From positions 23,342,911 through 23,406,910 of the forward strand of contig NC_090132.1 in assembly GCF_040581485.1 (NCBI RefSeq): a stretch of 64,000 bases of DNA, read 5' to 3'. Below are positions 48,336-62,900 of this stretch, in pieces (within the stretch, counting starts at the first letter, position 1; each line of letters begins with the position of its first letter). This stretch comes from Linepithema humile (lineage: Eukaryota; Arthropoda; Insecta; Hymenoptera; Formicidae). The notes beneath the pieces are model-generated. The model had not been told where the DNA came from, made no database searches, and saw only the letters and a list, made by a program, of their open reading frames with translations. The position numbers and the translations under genes were made by a program.

Positions 48336-51300
48336 TTAAGTAATTTTACACATTTCTGGATGTGATTCAATGACATCAATCGAGTCCACGATGGTCGTCA
48401 CGCAGCCGCCGGTAAGGACGTTATTGACTACGGCTCTAGCGAGGTATCCAGTGGTCACCGAATAATGCGCCGAGAAAAACAACGATTTGTCATCAACATT
48501 CGATAAATTGTGATCCTGAAAAAAGCATAATTTTCAGAAGCATGAGCATAAACGTCCACAACATTATGCATAGACATATATTACCTTGCAGTACATGATA
48601 AAACCATCTTCCACGAGTTCATTGAGATCCAGCTTCTTCTGGAAAGTTAATTCTGGATTTCGGAGCAGGATAGTCGACACGATACTCAAAAGCTGCAATG
48701 AGTGAAATAAGTCCTTTAAACATTACTCTATATTTGTTTCATTATTTGTATTTATCTGCTTTTAATTGCTCTTGTTATTTTTGAATATACATATTAATGA
48801 CGGCAACATTTTTTTTTATTCTCAAATGTTGTTTTAATTCTTTGTGCAAGCATGTATTCTCTATAATATTAACAAACAAGTTTATACATACACATATTTA
48901 ATGATTGACCTGTTTATCTTAATTGCATTTTCTTGTCATACTTAATTCCTATATTTACAGGCGAATAAATAGGTAAAAAAACGAGGAAAAAAAAAATAGA
49001 GAAAGAAGGGAAAGTGGAAAAAGCGAAATAATCTAACATTTTTTTAAATTGTTTACCTCGATTACGACTTGACGATATTCCGGCAACTGTATATGATGCA
49101 GCAAGGATTCCACGAGTAACGCAAACGTGAGCTCAGAACGAGTCATGCTGGATACGGTGGTGTGCTGAGGCAAGTCTCGTCCGTTTACTACGATACCGCC
49201 GGGACAGCGTACCAAGACATCCCATACTTGATTGTAGAAGTGTGTTGGCACTCTACACAAACAGCCCTCGATTTTGCGACGGCCGATCACCGTAAGACTA
49301 TCGATGATATTGCAAATATTAATCAATGAACACTGAATACCTTTCGTATTTATAATTTGTAAATGTAACTTTGTCAATTGACATACTTCTCTGTATTAGC
49401 CCATTCTTTGACAGTCAACACTTTGATAAGAAATTGCCGGACTTCGTAAGGACTGTAATTCTCGATCGGCTTGGCATTCTTTACAAACATTTGCAAATAG
49501 AGCTTCATCGCCTCCAAGACCCACCTAGATATGCGAATAACAATTAAATAATTTCGCATAATAGCGATTAGAAGATACTAATATTGTCGAGAAGTGACAC
49601 GCTACCCTATACGTATTTTTAGTATGCCTTTGAACATCTCCGGATTGGTGCCGATGAGTCTGCCGCAGTAGAGCAGGATCTCTTGCTGCAACACAGCCTG
49701 CACCGCGTTGTGCGGTTGTATCGTGGAATACATCACCGACTGTATCTCCGCTGGCGTCATCGGTTTATCGAACACCGTTTCCTCCTGTCCGATCACTCCC
49801 ACCGCGATCTAATATTGTAAACAATAAGTTAACCGCTAACAAATCGAATTGAAAAAAATATTTATCCATATGCTATCAATACCTGTTTTCCTTTGACTAG
49901 CACACCCGTGATAAAAGGACTGATGCTATCCACCGTGTGATTCAGCAAACTGCTGCAATAACGTACGGCCATCCAAAATCTTAAGCATCCAGCTTGTTGA
50001 TATAACGATCTCAGATTATCGCGGACTGAAAAGCATGGTAAAAACGCACGATTAGAAATTCTTGAACGAGAGATGAAATTTACGAATGAGAAAGCAGAAA
50101 GGTATAAATACCCGTGAGTCCATTGACTTCATAATTAATTCCTTGTCGTTCTATCAAGATACCGTACAACTGGCACTTAGCGTACAAGCCGATGCTATTG
50201 CGAAGTTCGTTTAATATATTGCCCAGAGGTTCGTTCATCATATACTGAAAAATAAATTGTTAGTTATATTTTCATACAATTAAGAATTTAGTTGTAGCTT
50301 TGATATGATTTCGTACAGAATAATCCTTGACGTCTTCGGTATAAGCGATAGCTCTGGGGACATCAGTGAGGCTCTGATATCCGATATAATCATGCTGCAG
50401 TTGTTTAAATTGCGTCAGATCCAGATCTGTGTCCAAAGTGTTTATGAAGTCCAAGTGTTCTGTATATAATTAATATATATTGCTTAATCATGACTTTACT
50501 GTCGATCATATACAATGCACAAAAAAAATAACCCTCTTAGTGCCTCTCTTTACTCTCTTGACTTATTGTCAAATTATATTAGAAAATATTAATTGCATTA
50601 TTATTAGAGAATATTAATTGTAATTTAAAAGACTACGTTACATATAAAATTTGTCTAACACTAAGATCGGATTCATTTTTTTACAAGAATTAAACTTGCG
50701 AATGTATATTACCAATGCAAGAGGACGAAATCAGATTTTGCAGCCGTCCAATGCGTACTTTCGTCTTGTCGCAGTAGCCTTTCTTCAACATCGCAAAGAG
50801 ATCTAACATCTTTTTAAATTGCGGATCTCTAAACAAATTTTTACAAAGATAAGCATACATAATGAGCGTGACGTATTAGCGAATATATTAAAATTACCGC
50901 ATATGTTCTTCCCGTATCAAAAGACACACAGTGGGTCGACCGGAGAGACGCCAGTACTTGCCAACAAACTGCAGTTCGGTCTTGATATCGTCAATTAATA
51001 AAGCCATGTCTCTATACAAATAGAACTCAGACACTTCGAAGATCAAAGGGTAACAAAGCACTGTCATGCCACAAACTCTATACATCTGCAAAAAAATTCA
51101 TCTGTTCAACATTACTTTATATATGACATTAAATTAATATATAATCGTTTATAAAAGTATTTTGTTAACGAATTTCATCATACGTACTTTGCTTGTACCG
51201 AGAGAACCTATAGGTCGTGCGGGTCGCCCTTGAAGATTCAGCTTCTTATTCACTCCCAGCTTTTGGTAAACTTTTACTAACTGAGTAGACGACAGTATCT

Positions 51301-54112
51301 GAACGGGTTCGACTTCATGTGGCGTCTGCGTTTGAATGCCATACGTGGCCATCATGGCTTGCAATCGCATAGATTCTGCGATCAGAACTATTTGTACTAC
51401 TAGATCGGTGTGAGTACCCTGGCATACAAAAATACAGCGGTGCTTATAATCGTGCAACGTCAATAAAAATATGTATTTTTGGAATTTCATATGATAATAA
51501 AAATTCTAATTATTTACAATTTCAGCCGTCAAATATGCAATGTTCAACTTTATGCAAATTTGCGATAGGTTTGAGAAATACGAAGCTAAAAATTACAAAT
51601 GAGGAAAATGTAAAATACTTTTACAGTGATTGCATGCTCTTTCTATAAAAATATAATATCAAGGAATATAAAATTTTTGGGATAACAGTTTTATCCCTTG
51701 AGAAAAAGGAAGAGAAAAAGCAAGAAAATAGTGCAGAGCAAGAAAATATGCAGTACTATATACTACACAGCAGGCGTATACTTTTAATTACTTACAATGC
51801 TGGGTTTTGCCTGTGTGAAATATAATATAAAAAAATTATTAATCTTGAAACATGAGTTATATAGCAAAATTATTTATCATTTAATATCTTTAAACATCTC
51901 TCAAAATCACTGTAAGTTGATATTGACATACGTATCATTTAATTTAAATGCATAATGTAACATAATGCGTTTTATTTAATTTCAAAACAAGGACATGGAA
52001 AATTGGATTTCTATTATTTTCAGATTTTGTGAATATATTAAATATTTATCTGAAATAAAAAAAATACGTAGATATAATTCTTCTTTTACCTGGAAAGCGG
52101 AATATCTTCCCGCTCGCCTCGGACGATTGTACGATGGCAGATATCGACGGATCGGATCTAATTCATTGATATGCAGAAGACCGGCGGTAAGCAGCTGCGC
52201 GATTACAAACATGGCTTGATTCCACAAGTACATCGGTGCATCATAATCCGCAGATCTGGCGCCTCTCCCTTCGTCGCTGGGTAGTCGATAAACGGTGCAT
52301 GGATCGTTTCTTTCAGCTTCCAAATGTTCCACAGGTACGTAATAGTACATAGGAATCACCGGATCTGCCAAAATGTATCTTGTTGCAAAAATTATGCGAT
52401 TTGTAATTATATAATCAAATGTAATTTACAGATTTATCGCAGAGTATTATTTGGACAAAACTAAAGGTAAAATATTTTATTTGTCAGTACCTCCATTCAA
52501 ATCTTTATACACTCTTGCTTTCAATAGATTCTGATATTCTTCCACCTGCTCAGGGCAACTTTTGAATACACCATCTATTATCATGAAAATGTAAAACAGC
52601 GGCCATTCGCTTTCGATATTGTCAAAATCCTGCGTATAAAAAAAAAAAGAAATGTCAGATTAAAAATGAAAAATTCTCACGAATCAATTTTATATTAAAT
52701 AAAGTTGATCACAATAATACCATGCATAATAATGAGGTAACTTGAAACCTTAATTTCTCCGGATTTATAATACCGCCGATGTTTGTCCTCTAGCACTGTT
52801 TTATAACCGTCTCTTCCGAATCGTTTAAAACCATAATTGCCTTTCAATCTACGCACTATGTTCGCCTTCGTCTCGTTGTACAGCACTTCTTCGTGAGTCG
52901 CAAAGGCGGGAAAGGACACTGTCGGTAGCAGGGCTGCGTCTACGCTCTAGAAATCACGTGTTTCTTGTAAAAATTCACCCGAGGATCATGCAATTGGAAT
53001 CGCTTACTTTTGAACTAGATTCTCGCGGTAGCATCGTCTCAAAAATGCTACGATTGCGATTATGAGCATCGATATCGACGTATATCACAGACCAGGATGC
53101 GCCTGTCTCTCCAAACAAATTACAACCATTGATCGCCTCCAATGCGCTCTTGGCAATCCCAATGGAGCTGGCATGAATCTCAGGCGTTCCATCATTATAT
53201 CGACTTCCACGCTCCCACATGCCGTAATCCGGTGTACGGTAAGCTCTTTCGACGTAATATACTAGATTTTGTACAAAGGCCACTTCATCTTGTGTATATA
53301 TAATTTGTAATCCAGAAGAAATCATTTGTACCAAGAATATCAGGTAAAGAGATACGACATCAATCTACATTGGATGGAATAAGAAATAATTAAGTATTTA
53401 TTCTTATAAATATATTTTATAAGAGTAATTATATCATATATTTATATCGTTAATATATATTCCTTGTATTCAAAACTATTGTTATATCTCACAGAGATTA
53501 TAAACATGTTGGATACTTACTTGTAAGTGATGGTAATCAGCATCTCTGTAGATTTCATCTCCAGTATCTAAGTGAAATTTGCAGTGTAACGCAAAACGAT
53601 CACACTGATTTTTCTTAAAGAGCTCCACCCTGTTAGACTGTTTTATCCAACATTCTAAAATACCCCGCATACATTTTATTGCCGACTGTCCCAATTCATA
53701 CGATTTTCCACGATCATCATCAATACGTCTATAAGCTTGATATAGGCTCCATATTGCTGCAGCACAGTATATACTTTCGCGTACGCTGCCGACCTTTTGA
53801 TCGGACGAAATCTGTGGAAACAGACCTGTTATGCAACTCTGATAACGCAATAATTGTCTTTTAACAATCCCATAGTATATATCCAGTTGTCTGACAGTGT
53901 CCTCGTAGTTGGATATCTTAAGAAACATATCGGCATCTATATCTATTACACTGCCCTGCCGCATATTTCTAATCTGCGAGATTCTACAGTGAAAAAAATT
54001 AATAATTTTCATTAAAAATTATTTTCTACTCATTTGTACTCATTGTACTTCTTGCAATATGATAAATTACAGACCTTTTCGCGCTCGGTGGTGTTGACAA
54101 TAAAGTAGCCAT
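48336..54112 (-). CDS. PHKB: phosphorylase b kinase regulatory subunit beta (1102 aa)
   Basis: Eighteen coding exons, minus strand: 54075-54112, 53521-53983, 53008-53364, 52749-52946, 52491-52629, 52090-52364, 51796-51810 (microexon), 51188-51418, 50898-51085, 50713-50828, 50317-50459, 50112-50244, 49883-50025, 49606-49808, 49387-49524, 49057-49297, 48585-48692 and 48336-48515. Strong matches to animal PHKB include AYRRIDDDRGKSYELG, SAIKCMRGILECW, MISSGLQIIYTQDEV, IYVDIDAHNRNRS, LKGNYGFKRFGRDGYKT, YGIQTQTP and FKGILKIRIG. It is a scaffolding and regulatory subunit of the (alpha beta gamma delta)4 kinase that activates glycogen phosphorylase. The N-terminal half is glucoamylase-like. It ends in CKIT, a possible CaaX prenylation motif as in other alpha and beta subunits. 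The donor after exon 4 (AAG|GTTTCA) is weak but required by phase. Confidence 0.95.
51796..51810 (-). other. PHKB: 15-nt microexon in PHKB (encodes AKPSI)
   Basis: On the minus strand, CACACAG|GCAAAACCCAGCATT|GTAAGT gives a 15-nt exon in the middle of a long intron between exons that are themselves phase 0. Inclusion inserts Ala-Lys-Pro-Ser-Ile between SAFQ and GTHTD without changing the frame; skipping is also in frame. Both splice sites are near consensus. It may be alternatively spliced. Confidence 0.6.
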
Positions 54113-55463
54113 CTTAATCAAAATATGTGAGCTATTTTTGAGTCAATAATACAGAGCTATGTACTACTTACAATAATATATACACTCTATACTGTAATAT
54201 TTAATATGTAAAATAATTAAACTATTATATTTTACATTTCATATTCATATAAACAATCAATAAACGATTCATTTCTCTTGTCAAATTTAATGCGATCTTA
54301 ATGAATTCTCTTGATTAAAAAATACAAAAAGGTCAAATAAACACAAAAATCAGCTGAGATCAACTCAGCTGATTAAATCAGAATCCTACTGCCTGGACCA
54401 GCCATAGATAAAAGCAATTATTTAGAAAGAAAACTACAATCTGACAGAAAATAGATCGTAATAGAGGCCTCTGTCGTAGTTGAAATAAACTAGAGATTGT
54501 AGTTGTTTCTAGGAGCTTTATAACAAATTATTGCATTTTTGGACAAAAACAAAGTATCAACTAGGTATCAAGTCTAAATATTTGTACGTACATTGTGGTT
54601 CAAATTGTTGACATTATTAAGGCCGGTATCAAATTACGCATTTTTTATTTTTCGTTTTCATGTTCATAAAATACTACTACTTTTAAAGCAAATACATAAG
54701 AGCAAAATATGACTACAATTGCACGCAACTAGTTGCCGGATCTTGTGCAATCACTCCTATCAAAATTGCTTCTGAATTGATTCTAGCTTAAGAATTGCAT
54801 AATTATAGTATTAAAAATTTGCGCCAATTTATCGCGACAATTGAATTGCTACAACAAATTGCATAGTCAGACTAGTGATATCAGTGGTATGTAATATCTA
54901 AGCATTTGATGTGTAAAACTAAACATAAGGTTGAAAAATTAACAAGGAGATCATACAACATTATATTAATAAGTAAAAATATAAATTTGAATTTTTTTAA
55001 TCAACAATGAATTACGAATATATAAGTAGAATGTTTATATATTCATATGAAAGTACCTAATCCGGAAATGGATGACTTATGACTCTTATTGGTACACGTC
55101 AGTACACGTATTTAATATGGATTGGTGGAGCTGATTCATTTTTTTCGCTCGACGGTGTTGAGACTTTTCTGTACTTTCCCGGTTTTATTTGGACTGTATA
55201 CGTAGCATTGAGTCATTGATCAATGACCGTTGGCAATTGTTAGTGTTTATATCTGTATCTTCTAATTATTTATGAAGTTGAATCTCTTTTGTTAACAGAT
55301 ATTGCAGATTCTGAATTGCGCGATAAAATAAGGTAAGGATTAAAAATTAATATCGAGTAACTTTAATATTACAAGGCATAAATCGCAATTAACGTTTTGA
55401 ACATTACTGATTATTGATTTGAGAAATCCTTTAATTGGGTCAGCAATTGATTTCAGTTAATGC
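54113..55463. promoter_or_regulatory. divergent upstream region of PHKB and Dicer-2
   Basis: 1.35 kb between the start codons of two divergently transcribed genes, so it should carry both promoters. A hairpin with 11-bp perfect arms (54348-54358 and 54364-54374, 5-nt loop, each arm with CAGCTG) lies near the PHKB side. A GTAAGG donor at about 55333 could end a Dicer-2 5' UTR exon. No coding exon is seen. Confidence 0.5.
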
Positions 55464-56911
55464 ATGATGGAGTCGAGAATTACTTCAACAGACAATGAAA
55501 ACGAATTTACACCAAGGGCCTATCAGATAGAGCTTTATGAAAAGGCTGTGCAACACAATACTATCCTTTACTTGCCAACCGGTGCAGGAAAGACATACAT
55601 AGCGATTATGCTTCTGAAACATTTCAGTGGTGATGTACGCAAGTATGTGTTTCTTTACATAGATATGTTTAATGTTATTAAATATCTCTAATAAATGCAT
55701 TTCTATATATTGATGCATTTTTTTACCAATGGTATATATATGTTTTAACATTACGTATTTTATTGCTTTAAAAGATTTCTTTTATATTTAGACCTTATGC
55801 AGAAGGTGGAAAACGTAGCATATTTGCTGTAAATACAGTAGCATTAGTAATGCAACAAGCAGATTACATAAGAAGACATACTGGATTAACATGTAAAGGA
55901 TACAGCGGGGACATGCAGGTGGATTATTGGAAAGTAGAACAATGGATGGCTGAAATAGAAGCACATCAAGTATTAAATTTTTTAGTATATATATATATAT
56001 ATTTCTAACTTAGCTATGGAACAATTATTAATAGGATATAATTTTATCTAATTCAGGTTCTAGTAATGACATCACAGATTTTTTTGGATATACTTTCACA
56101 TGGATATATGAAATTAGATAGAATAAACTTGATTGTGTTTGATGAATGTCACAGAGCTGTTTCAAATCACCCTATGAGACAGATTATGCAACGATTTGAA
56201 GATTGTCCTAAAGAAAAACAACCACGAGTCTTAGCCATGTCAGCAACATTATTAAACGCGAATATAAAATTAGATAAAATTGAAAGTACTATTAGGGTAA
56301 GGAAACATTACATATTATGTTGTCTTTAGTAACTTCAATTACAATCTTCGGATTCTTTAATTATATTTTATAGTCCTTAGAAATAACATTCCACTCGAAG
56401 ATTGCCACAGTAGATTCAACAGATTGCATCGAAGGATATTGCACAAATCCAAAAGAAAGTATTGTAAAATACACATCATATCAACCTCCTTCAGTAATGG
56501 TACAAATAAGTGAAATAATAGATGAAGCTATAGAAATATTAAAAAACTTAAATTTGAATCTGGATGATTTGTATAAGGAATCTAGTCCCCAAATGCGACC
56601 TAAGCCGAAATCTTCCAAGTTAATTGCTATTCTAAATGATATTAAAAGCACCACAACACAAACAGGTAATTAATAATTTCACTTGCATGTGTATGGTAAA
56701 GTGTTATGTTCAATTTCAATCTATCTTTGATTTCATATGTATTGAAGAACAGTTAATAGATAAAACAATGCATAATATGTTACTTAATTTTTGTTATAGG
56801 AATATATGGTGGTAGCAAGTCAGCTTTACTACACATAATCCAGATAGAGTCTTTAAAAAAATATTGTGATGATCAAGTAAGTGATTTGATTACAATTATA
56901 TGATTGGTCTT

Positions 56912-56944
<33 letters not shown>

Positions 56945-59900
56945 ATACAAGATGTTCCAGAATTCTTTATCTTAATTCTAATGACAGATTTATTCATTAA
57001 ATTTCAGATAACAGAGATTGCTTTGGATTTTATGAAAACACAAATAATATTAATAAGAAGATTGTTCTATCAACAAATGAAGAATTTTACAGAATTAGAT
57101 CAATTGTACAAGTTAGTATAAAATAAAAAGTTAAAGAACTTTATTGCCAATTATGACATTTACACATTGATGTGTTGTAGTGTTGCAGTAATGTAAGTGA
57201 TAATATATACTTTCAGATTCACATCTGACCAAGTTCGTAAACTATTTGAAATATTAGCTGACTTTAATGGCAAACTATTGTACAATCAAAAGTTTTGCTG
57301 CATTATTTTTGTCAAAGAGAGATTCATGACACAAGTCATATATCATATATTAAAAGTAAGTATTCTTGTTATATTTTTTTATTTTTTTAGCATTTAGAAT
57401 TGCGCCAATAATAATACTGATTAATGATTATTATTTAAAATATGTTTTTTAGAATTACGGCAAATTTATATTAATTATAAATATTTCAAAAAGTATAAAC
57501 TGCATTTCTAATATCTAAAATCTATTATTTTGCAGAAATTACGCAATCATGATCAACGGTACACCTTTCTTTCGCCCGATTATATAATTGGATTCCAAAA
57601 TAGTCCTTACAAATATAGTAGAGAGGTGACATGTATCGCAAAATGGAATAAGGACGTTTTACAAAGGTAAAATTGTATAAATCTATAATGTAAATTTAAT
57701 TTTTTGTACATTTTATTATCAATTTGAAAAAGCTATTATATTGCATATTTACTAACACACATATGTATATGTATCTCATACTTCTATATACTAATAAATA
57801 AATGCTATACTCTGTACTATTTACTCTGATCATTTTAATATAATTAATCAAGATGTTAATTTTTTCAGATTTAAAACTGGTGCAGCAAATTGTATCGTAG
57901 CGACTGATGTCGTTGATGAAGGTATCGATGTTCCATCATGCACCTTGATCGTACGATATGATATGCCTTTGGATTTCAGAGGGTACGTTCAAAGTAAGGG
58001 TCGAGCGCGTCACAGTACCAGTCGTTACATAGTCTTAATGCCAAATGATGATTCAAATTTTCTGCAGAAATATGAGTTGTATAAAAATATGGAATTTAAA
58101 TTGAAAACGGTAAGTGAATAATTTAAATAAATTCTCTTTGAATACGAAAAGAAAGATAATATAATTGTGTTTTTGTTTTCATCTTTAAGACGAGTAGAAC
58201 ACACTGTCAAAGCTTAGTAGTCTATTTTAGAGATAATCTGCATGTGATATCAAATGACAGAATTTTATTACCACAATTATTTTCTTTTCACGAAGTAAAA
58301 AGGAATAAATTACATTAAAATGATAATCGCACGATAAAATATATTATGACGTCAACCCGTCTCTTATTGTATATTAGTTGTTGGTGGGACAAAATAAACT
58401 GCGTACGTTGCCTACTGAAAGTGATATTGCAAACTCTCTATATACATACGAGATCGAGCCATATACTGTGAGATCAAATGGCGAAATAGTGAGCTGTATA
58501 ACGGAAGGATCTGTGGTCAGTTTGATAAATACGTATTGCAATACTTTATTGAGATCCAAATTCGTTCACTTGGTTCCTGTGTGGAAAGTATACGAAGAGA
58601 AAGATTCAAATGGAGAGACATTGTATCGGGTATTACACTTATTATACATGTTGCATTATGTGTTCTTTATCATTTTATCATTTGTAATGCTTATTTATCA
58701 ATGTGACAGATAAGTCTGAAACTACCGAGCGTATCACCAGTGAAAGCCACAATTCACAGCGATTTTATGAAGAGCATAGATAATGCCAAACGATCGGCCG
58801 CTATGAAGAGTTGCATACAATTGCACCAGAAAGGCGCATTATCAGACAAGTTATTACCCGCAACTGAGACTGCAGTCCTGCAAAACTTGAATCATTTATT
58901 CCCACATTGGGTGGAGGAAAAAGATTATTTGCCTGGCACATATAAAAAGAAACGAAATCACAAGCTAATGGCAAGTATACATTTTACATGCACAAAATCA
59001 TATGAGTTTTACTTGTAATAATTAATTAATACATAAGCTATTTTTTATAGATATTTTTTATCTCTGTACATGATTATTGATTTATTAAAATATCTTTGCA
59101 GTATCCGACGGCATTATACGGCGGGTTCCCAGGGCCTTTGAAGAAGTTGTATCTTCATGTACTCAATTGTACTCCTACGTATTCCATGATGAATTATGAT
59201 AACAGACGCATGGTTTTTTATTCTTTACTTGATAACAAAAGTGGTTTTGGTATCCTTTCTACGATGAATTTACCAGAGGTAGAAACATATGCGAGTATTA
59301 TGGGCTACTGTAGATTGTTTATCATATTACTAAAATTCTTTTTGTATTCGACAGATACCGCCTTTCCCGATTTTTATGAAGGATGGTAAATTAAATGTCG
59401 AGGTGAAACACAATTTTTCAACGACAATACTGAGCGGAAAAGATATCGAATCGCTCAAAAGATTTCATTTCTTGTTGTTTACTGACATCATTCCCGTCAT
59501 CAAAGACTTTATGCTTTTTGATAACGATAATCTTGAGAATTCCTTCCTAATTGTTCCATGTAAGTATGATTATGTATTATGCTATAATTTATGTACTTTT
59601 TATTTATTATGTAAATTCACTGCTTCATAGCTTTAAAAATTCCATATTATTCAGTTTATCTTAATGCTAATGTATAAAAGCTGTTAAATCCTTTTTTTTT
59701 TTTTAACCTTTTCAGTAAATGAAAAACAAGAGATAAATTGGGAAATTGTCAGATCGCATCAATATGTGGATCGTATCATGCCGTCTAAACCTTTTCACTT
59801 TAAACATAGCGATTACGAATTAGCGTTAGTTACACCGACTTACAGAGGATCAACGAATGTATACATAGTTACGCGAGTATGCGATGACCTCACACCTGAA

Positions 59901-62900
59901 TCATGCTTCCCCAACGAAGATTTTGAAACGTTTACACATTATTATAAAGAAAAACATGGATTAACTATTGAAAATCTGCAGCAATCGATGCTGGAAGTAA
60001 AGCCTATACCGGTCAAGATTAATTACATAAAACCGAGGTATGCTAAAATAATAAGGCATCTGTACGCAGTCAACTTAACCAACTGTAATTTTCAGGGCAT
60101 TGCTCAACGGTCCGGTGAAATATAAGAAAGCGGACGACACAGTAGAGGATCTTCAGGAACATCTGATTCCAGAGCTGTGTTGGAAAATAAACTTCCCGGC
60201 TTTGTACTGGTTGAAAGCAACAACATTGCCTACAATTCTTCATAGAATTTCTCAACTCTTAATCGCAGAAGATTTGAAAGAAATTATCGCACAAGAGACT
60301 GGCTTAGGAGAAATTGCAACGTCGCTACAAAAATGGCCTTCAATAGAAAATATTGAGAAATCGAGGGAGGAGGAATCTAATCATGAATCAGACTTAACGA
60401 TGGATGACTTGATTGAAAAAACGCAACCGAATCAACCGGATCTGTTGGAAATAGGTATGTAAAATAAAAATTATGTACCTATATACACTACAGAATTTAT
60501 GTAACTTGACACTAGAATTACCAACGGTGCATTTTCTGAGATTTTTCATGATTTTTGTCGCCATATGTAAATCGATTAATTTACTTTTATTTCTTTTTAA
60601 AAAAGAAAGAAATGGATATAGATATATGTTAACCGTCGGTGGATAGTTAATGGATAGTTAAAAGAAATGATACAGTCAAGATAAATGATGATGATTTTTG
60701 TAATTTGTTTATATTTTTGAATTATCTATGTTAATTAAAATAAAAATATATTTTGTTATGGAATTAATTTTCTTAAACTTGTAATACGCGGACAGACTGT
60801 TCCCTGTTGAGTGACCAAGAACCCCAAGATTTGTATCGCCATATGGATGAAGTACAAATGATCGACATCCAGTATTATCATCATTTTATGGTCACAAGCA
60901 ACGATGAAAAGGATAAAATTCAAGTAAGCATTATATAGCAATATCTATTGTAATTATATCATATACGTCTTTCAAACGAGATAACGTTTATGTGTAGAAA
61001 AATACGAACAAAAGTGTTGGTAAATATATCGCGAAGCCAACAGTATTGGTACCACCGTTGAATGTCCTTGCGTCGGAGAGACTTGATATGTCATGCGGTC
61101 CTAGCGCAGCGGAAATCATGCCTGTAAGCAAAAACTTATTTTTCATGTATCGTACGTCAAGAATAATGATTGCGCATACGTAATTTAATCGCGAGCTGCG
61201 TATCTAATATTGTAATATTTAATTTTAGGCGCTGACCACTAAGCTGGGGATGGATGTATTCAATTTGGAGCGATTGGAAACCTTAGGCGATTCGTACTTG
61301 AAATTTATCGTATCGCTGTTTTTGTATCACGAGTTCCCGAATTTCGCTGAAGGCCAATTGACGACGTTGAAGGGAAAGATTATCGGCAATCGGAATCTTT
61401 ACTACTGCGGCGAGAATAAGGATATTCCCGGGCGCATAAAGAACGATGCGTTCGTCCCTATGAGCAATTTTATTGCACCCGCATTCACGGTGCTACGTCC
61501 GCTGCAAGATATTTTCTTGAACGAAGAGATCGCACCGAACGTGTTGTACGAACTTCATATACCGACCGAAGAGAGATTTACTGGAATTATATCTGAAGAT
61601 ACGAAAAATGAAATGCAAGAGACGGTAATTAATTGGGACAAAGGTGAGCTGCAAACTGGCTTCGAGCATTATCTCGGCATTCAAATCTTATCCGATAAAA
61701 CCGTGGCGGACGTGGTGGAAGCCCTGATTGGTGTTTATCTGAAGGCAAGTCCAAATATAATATTATCGATTGTTGTCTTCGATTGAAATATATTAGAATG
61801 AAAGTAGGATGTGTTAGTATATGTGACTAGTGTTGAATGTGTGAGACAAAACATTTTTTTTATATTGTACAGAGCAACGGTATAAGAGGCGCCACGAAGC
61901 TACTCAAATGGTTCAATATATTGCCAGATATTCAAATTGATAACTTACTGTATAGCGAACCACCGAATCCTATAATAGGCAGTGGAAATGTCAACCAGTT
62001 TATGCCATGGGCGAATAACATAGAAACTCAATTCGGTTATAAATTCAACAATCGAGCATATTTGTTGCAGGTAAACTTAATTTGCTAAGTAGCCATGTAT
62101 AATATACAACTTACAATGCCACATAAGTATATTTAATCGACTTTGTATGTTTTACATTTAATTTTCGCATACATTTAAGTTAATATTTGACGATTATTCG
62201 ACTTACATATTTTTTTTATGTTCAGGCGTTCACGCATCCATCTTATACAGCAAATGCGATAACCGAGTGCTATCAAAGATTAGAATTTCTCGGGGATGCT
62301 ATATTGGGTGAGTACAAAATTTCTCTAACATTTCTTTATTTATTCGAAGTAAGTTTAAAGTAATAAATTTTACCTTCATGATTTCAGACTTTTTAATTAC
62401 ATGTTATATTTATGATAACTGTGGAGACTTGAGTCCTGGTGAGCTCACAGATCTGAGATCTGCGCTCGTAAACAATATAACATTCGCTTGCTTGGCAGTG
62501 CGGTACGGTTTACATACCGCATTATTGGCGTACGCTCCAAAATTGCACGAAGCAATCGATCGTTTTGTAAGATTCCAAGAAGAGCGGAACTATGTAGTTG
62601 ACGACGAAGTATGTGAGCGTGTAGCAAATGTAAAAGATATACAACGTGTATATATAATTTCCCTTTCAATTCTTTCTTTTGTTTTACAGTTGCTGTGTAT
62701 ACTGCTCGAAGAGGAAGATTGTAGCTTGGCAGAATACGTTGATGTTCCGAAAGCTCTCGGTGATATATTCGAATCGTTAATTGGAGCCATCTATCTCGAT
62801 AGTAAAAAAAATCTTGTAAAAGTTTGGCAGGTTATATATTCTCTTATGCATAAGGAAATCGGTAAGATTATTTATATACAAATAATATTATGGGCGATAT

